Positions 60,591 to 64,000 of a stretch of DNA of 64,000 bases are shown one piece after another (position 1 is the first letter of the stretch; each line of letters opens with the position of its first letter). Source of the DNA: Minicystis rosea (GTDB lineage: Bacteria; Myxococcota_A; Polyangia; Polyangiales; Polyangiaceae); assembly GCA_001931535.1 (NCBI GenBank), contig CP016211.1:5687573-5751572 (forward strand), read 5' to 3'. The translations under genes were made by a program, and so were the position numbers. The notes under the pieces are model-generated. The model did no database searches and had not been told where the DNA came from. It saw only the letters and a program-made list of their open reading frames with translations.

Positions 60591-62120
60591 ATGCGCTCGC
60601 TCCTGCGCCAATCGATCCCCGATCTCGCCCGGCTCGTGAGCCAAGGCGAGGTCAGCGCCGAAGAAGTCACGCGGGCCGCGCTCGATCGCATCGAGCGTCA
60701 CGACGGCCTCTACGGCGCCTTCCTCACCGTGCAGGCCGAGCGAGCGCTCGACGACGCGCGCACCGTCGACGCCCGTCGCCTGCGCGGCGAGCGCCTCGGC
60801 GCGCTCGCGGGCGTGCCCATCGGCATCAAGGACGCGCTCTGCACGCGCGACACGCCCACCACCGCCGGCTCGAAGATCCTCACGCGCGCCGCCCGCAAAG
60901 GCCAGCCCGAGCGCGATCCACGGCGCGGCTGGTGCCCGCCGTACGACGCCACGGTCGTCTCGCGCCTCCGCGCCGCCGGCGCCATCCTCGTGGGCAAATG
61001 CAACATGGATGAGCTCGCCATGGGCTCCTCCAACGAGAACAGCGCTTTCTTCCCCGCGCGCAATCCCTGGGACACGACGCGCGCCCCCGGCGGCTCTTCC
61101 GGTGGCAGCGCCGTCGCCGTCTCCGCGGGCATGGCCGCCGGCGCATTGGGCTCCGACACCGGCGGCTCCATCCGCCAGCCCGCGGCCTTCACGGGCACCG
61201 TCGGCATCAAGCCCACCTATGGTCGCGTCTCGCGCCACGGCCTCGTCGCCTTCGCATCGAGCCTCGATCAAGTCGGCCCCTTCGCCTCCGACGTCCGCGG
61301 CGCCGCCCGTCTCTTGGAGGTGATCTCCGGCCACGATCCGCTCGACGCCACCAGCCTCGACACGCCCGTCGGCGATTACGAAGAGGCTTGTGGCCGCGAC
61401 GTCGCGGGCCTCCGCATCGGCGTGCCCGAGGAGTATTTCGGTCAAGGCCTCGCCCCCGGCGTGGAAGCGACCGTGCGCGAAGCCATTCGTCGTTTGGAGC
61501 GGCTCGGCTGCGTGGTGCGCCCCGTCAACCTCGCGCACACCCGTTATGCCGTGGCCACGTATTACATCATCGCCACCGCCGAAGCGTCGTCGAACCTCGC
61601 ACGCCTCGACGGCGTGCGTTTCGGCCTGCGTGTCGAGCCGCAGGGCGGTGATCTCTCTGCGCTCTACGACGCCACGCGCGGCGCCGGCTTCGGCCGCGAG
61701 GTGAAGCGCCGCATCCTCCTCGGCACCTACGTTCTCTCGGCCGGGTATTACGACGCGTACTACCTCCGCGCCCAGCGCGTCCGCACCTTGATCCGCCGCG
61801 ATTTCGACGATGCCTTCAGCACCGTCGACGTCATCGCCGCGCCCGTCTCTCCCGTCGTCGCGTTCAAGCTCGGCGAGCGCATCGACGACCCGCTCGCCAT
61901 GTATCTCGCCGACGTCTACACCTTGCCTGCGAGCCTCGCCGGCATGCCCGCCATGAGCCTCCCGTGCGGCCTCACCGCGCCTCCCGAGGGCGGGAGCCCC
62001 TTGCCCGTCGGCCTCCAGCTCATCGCCCCTGCGTTGCAGGAAGAGCGCCTCTGCGCCCTCGGCCACGCCTTCGAGCAAGTCGCGCCTCGCACCGCCTTCC
62101 CGCCCGAGCCCACGTCATGA
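60591..62120 (+). CDS. gatA: Asp/Glu-tRNA amidotransferase subunit A
   Basis: 509 aa. Amidase-signature catalytic residues are in place: K80 (IGIKDALC), cis-Ser in GGSSGGSAVAV (S169) and nucleophile S193 (DTGGSIRQPA). It releases ammonia from glutamine for GatB. Unusual: about 16 extra residues (AARKGQPERDPRRGWC) between the SKIL strand and PPYDATVV. Its stop overlaps the GNAT gene by 4 nt. Confidence 0.96.
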   Translation: MRSLLRQSIPDLARLVSQGEVSAEEVTRAALDRIERHDGLYGAFLTVQAERALDDARTVDARRLRGERLGALAGVPIGIKDALCTRDTPTTAGSKILTRAARKGQPERDPRRGWCPPYDATVVSRLRAAGAILVGKCNMDELAMGSSNENSAFFPARNPWDTTRAPGGSSGGSAVAVSAGMAAGALGSDTGGSIRQPAAFTGTVGIKPTYGRVSRHGLVAFASSLDQVGPFASDVRGAARLLEVISGHDPLDATSLDTPVGDYEEACGRDVAGLRIGVPEEYFGQGLAPGVEATVREAIRRLERLGCVVRPVNLAHTRYAVATYYIIATAEASSNLARLDGVRFGLRVEPQGGDLSALYDATRGAGFGREVKRRILLGTYVLSAGYYDAYYLRAQRVRTLIRRDFDDAFSTVDVIAAPVSPVVAFKLGERIDDPLAMYLADVYTLPASLAGMPAMSLPCGLTAPPEGGSPLPVGLQLIAPALQEERLCALGHAFEQVAPRTAFPPEPTS

Positions 62121-62716
62121 CCGTCCCTGCCCCGCTGCGCACCGAGCCCGCGGGCCCCGAGCACCTCGATGGCCTGAATGCCCTCTTCGCCGCGGCCGGC
62201 TCGCACTGCCATTGTCGCTTCTGGCATTTCGCGGGCACGAACAACGATTGGCTCGATCGCTGTTACAACCAAACCGACGTCAATCGCTCCGAGTTCGAGG
62301 ACGCTTTGCGCTCCGACGGCGACGAAGCGCGCGGCGTCGTCGCCCTCGACGAGCACGGCACCCTCATCGGCTGGCTCAAGGTCGCCCCTGCGACCGTGAT
62401 GAAGAAAGCCTACGATCGTCGCTTCTACCGCAACCTCCCCTGCTTCTCCGGCGATCGCACCGGCATCTTCCTCATCGGCTGTGCCCTCGTCCACCCGGCC
62501 CACCGCCACCGCGGCGTGGCCACCGCCCTCGTGGCCGGCGCCGTTCGCATCGCCCCCCAATGGGGCGCCCGCGCGCTCGAAGCCTTCCCCCGCCGCCCCA
62601 ACGCCCCCGTGAGCGACGACGAGCTCTGGACCGGCCCCATGGGCGTCTACGAGAAAAACGGCTTCATCGAAGTGCACACCTTCGAGCCCTATCCGGTGCT
62701 CCGCCGCGAGCTTTGA
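62117..62716 (+). CDS. GNAT-family N-acetyltransferase
   Basis: 199 aa, ATGA overlap with gatA. The acetyl-CoA-binding core is IGCALVHPAHRHRGVATALV; the C-terminus MGVYEKNGFIEVHTFEPYPV is the usual GNAT end. An N-terminal Cys/His cluster (GSHCHCRFWHF) is unusual. Substrate unknown. Linkage with gatCA may be incidental. Confidence 0.85.
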   Translation: MTVPAPLRTEPAGPEHLDGLNALFAAAGSHCHCRFWHFAGTNNDWLDRCYNQTDVNRSEFEDALRSDGDEARGVVALDEHGTLIGWLKVAPATVMKKAYDRRFYRNLPCFSGDRTGIFLIGCALVHPAHRHRGVATALVAGAVRIAPQWGARALEAFPRRPNAPVSDDELWTGPMGVYEKNGFIEVHTFEPYPVLRREL

Positions 62717-62824
62717 TCGACGAGCGCCCCGCCTCCGCGAACATCGTCCTTCGCGATCTCGAACGACGCATCTCTCCCCGGCGACACCTTCCAATTCAAC
62801 ACGGAATCGTGCCGAAAGGGACGC

Positions 62825-63517
62825 TCAACCCGCGGTGGCAGAGGGGACCGTGGAGGGCGGTTGTTGGGAGTTGTTCACTGGATAGACGTATCGAAGATAC
62901 AGATAGAAGAACCCCAGCGAGAGGGTCAGGATGAGCACACCGAGCACGGGGGACGACACCTTCAACCCGGAGAGGCCGAGCTCCACCTGAGACGCGACGG
63001 ACGCGGCACCTCGCACTGCTTTCGCGCCTTCGGTCGAGGTCTTCTGCGCCGCTTGCTCCTGCTTCTCCCCCACTGCTTCGTCCTTCGGCTCCACCGGTGA
63101 CGGCTTGTCTGCGGGCGCTGGTTGGGAGGACGCGCCGGTGTCGGGACGCTGCATGTCCCGTTGAAACTGCACGTACGCGAAATAGACACCGATGAGGACG
63201 AGCCCAATCACCACGGTGAAGACGATCCGTGAATCGCGTGACTGCGCCTCGTACTGCGCCTGCGCGTGCTCGTAACGAAACTTCTCGTACTTCCAGCGCT
63301 GCACCTCGGCCTCTTGCTCGGCGTCGCGAACGGCCGAGCTCACCGGCGCAACGTCCGCTCGCTCTCCGTCGGACGCCGGTTTCATCGCGGGCGGCTCCGG
63401 CGGCACCTGCGCCACGAGCACGCGCGGTCCCGTCTCCGACCGCGCTTCCACCGCACCACCGAAGACCAGGACGAGGGCGAGCCCCAAGCCGGCGACACGG
63501 ACGCCGAAGGCGCTCAC
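62825..63517 (-). CDS. Exported two-helix protein, unknown
   Basis: 230 aa from GTG 63517, which overlaps the upstream stop (GTGA) and has GGAG before it. Signal peptide (FGVRVAGLGLALVLVFGGAV ending at VEA). Then a charged helix (EVQRWKYEKFRYEHAQAQYE), a membrane helix (IVFTVVIGLVLIGVYFAYV), a Pro/Glu/Lys-rich linker and a last membrane helix (VLGVLILTLSLGFFYLYLRY). Family unknown; envelope-anchored. Convergent with the GNAT gene. Confidence 0.65.
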   Translation of the reverse strand: MSAFGVRVAGLGLALVLVFGGAVEARSETGPRVLVAQVPPEPPAMKPASDGERADVAPVSSAVRDAEQEAEVQRWKYEKFRYEHAQAQYEAQSRDSRIVFTVVIGLVLIGVYFAYVQFQRDMQRPDTGASSQPAPADKPSPVEPKDEAVGEKQEQAAQKTSTEGAKAVRGAASVASQVELGLSGLKVSSPVLGVLILTLSLGFFYLYLRYVYPVNNSQQPPSTVPSATAG

Positions 63518-63966
63518 TTGCACTCCGCCGTGAGCCCATAGCTCACGCAGATGAAGCCCAAGCGACCATCGATTTGATCCTCCAACGTTTTTGCCTCCGG
63601 AGGATCTTGATACGTCGTACCATTCCCCACGGCGACCAGCGAGGCCACCGCCCAGAGCTCGGAGTTCAGCTTGCGGAGATGGCCGTTGCGGGCCTGGAGA
63701 GCGCCGTCCGACGCCTCGAGCTTTCTCTGCAGCTCTTTCAACGCCACGTCCGCGGCGCTCCCTGCCGGCACATCGACATCTCGACACGACGGGCAGTTCC
63801 GCACGCGCCAGCGCCCCATTTGGTTCGGCAGCTCGGAGCGCACGAGCCCCGAGTCCGCGACAGGCGCGATCGTACGCGCGGGCTGCGCCAAAGCGACCGT
63901 GGTCGCGCCGGCGACGAACCCGACGAGCACCCCCACCATCACGCCCATCATTGGATGACGATTCAT
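63514..63966 (-). CDS. Exported protein with CxxC, unknown
   Basis: 150 aa from ATG 63966 with GGAGGGG before. Signal/anchor MNRHPMMGVMVGVLVGFVAG and a processing-like ALAQP, then CPSC near residue 60, a helix (ALKELQRKLEASDGALQARN) and two C-terminal cysteines. Overlaps the next gene by 4 nt, so the two form a unit. Function not recognised. Confidence 0.65.
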   Translation of the reverse strand: MNRHPMMGVMVGVLVGFVAGATTVALAQPARTIAPVADSGLVRSELPNQMGRWRVRNCPSCRDVDVPAGSAADVALKELQRKLEASDGALQARNGHLRKLNSELWAVASLVAVGNGTTYQDPPEAKTLEDQIDGRLGFICVSYGLTAECK

Positions 63967-64000
63967 CGATGTCCCCTCCAGTCGAGGCGGCATCCTACGA

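Overview
The window is very GC-rich, gene-dense bacterial chromosome. Gene content points to a myxobacterium (Myxococcota, probably Polyangiales): stacked FHA/PP2C phospho-signalling genes, several ECF-type sigma factors, many secreted lipoproteins with Gly/Ser/Thr-rich linkers after the lipobox, a DUF4157 toxin-type protein and TSP3-OmpA proteins. The taxon is an inference from gene content; no rRNA or tRNA was seen.

Layout. 1-2751 (minus): a truncated secreted protein, a small Cys-rich lipoprotein and an OmpA/TSP3 outer-membrane protein. 3003-6309 (plus): the classical rpmH-rnpA-yidD-yidC-khpB(jag) block, with khpB broken by an apparent one-base loss, then a strong hairpin terminator and a promoter for rplS (6612-6965). 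7319-20183: a signalling and envelope block with a zinc-ribbon/Pro-rich/FHA protein, a VWA-TM-FHA protein, a PP2C phosphatase, a 43-bp tandem repeat array, an ABCG-type transporter with three FHA domains, a TonB-dependent receptor carrying its own TonB_C-like domain, and a lipoprotein. 20202-25783: a DUF1622 membrane protein, an adenosine deaminase, a MarR regulator with an AhpD-like partner (shared 15-bp motif), and a compact RiPP cassette (B12-type radical SAM enzyme, PqqD-like protein, 50-aa precursor, perfect terminator). 25851-33407: an esterase-like phytase lipoprotein, then on the minus strand a DUF4157 protein reading (through an apparent frameshift) into an ADP-ribosyltransferase domain, an unknown 225-aa protein and an ADP-ribosylglycohydrolase: a probable ADP-ribosylating toxin with a de-ADP-ribosylating immunity enzyme. 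A frameshifted FG-GAP lipoprotein follows. 33636-43231: NmrA-like reductase, metzincin lipoprotein, haloalkane dehalogenase with an ECF sigma, BNR, RCC1 and PQQ-type beta-propeller proteins, and a DUF1360-like membrane protein. 43685-47102 (minus): a tightly overlapping operon of sigma factor, unknown protein and degenerate Lon/ChlI-like protein, divergent from an Rnl2-type RNA ligase. 48311-53824: cytochrome P450, sulfatase-modifying-factor-like lipoprotein, chagasin-like inhibitor and an ECF41-type module. 53948-63966: lipoproteins, a phosphodiester-glycosidase-like protein, a lipase-maturation-factor-like protein, a Kazal lipoprotein, gatC-gatA-GNAT and two envelope proteins.

Most interesting are the ADP-ribosylation toxin/ARH module (26996-31947), the RiPP cassette (23242-25783) and the undescribed sigma/Lon-like operon (43685-47102). 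Three genes (khpB, DUF4157-ART, FG-GAP lipoprotein) each look one base short, two of them at a short C or C/G run, so assembly error must be excluded before biological frameshifting is claimed.
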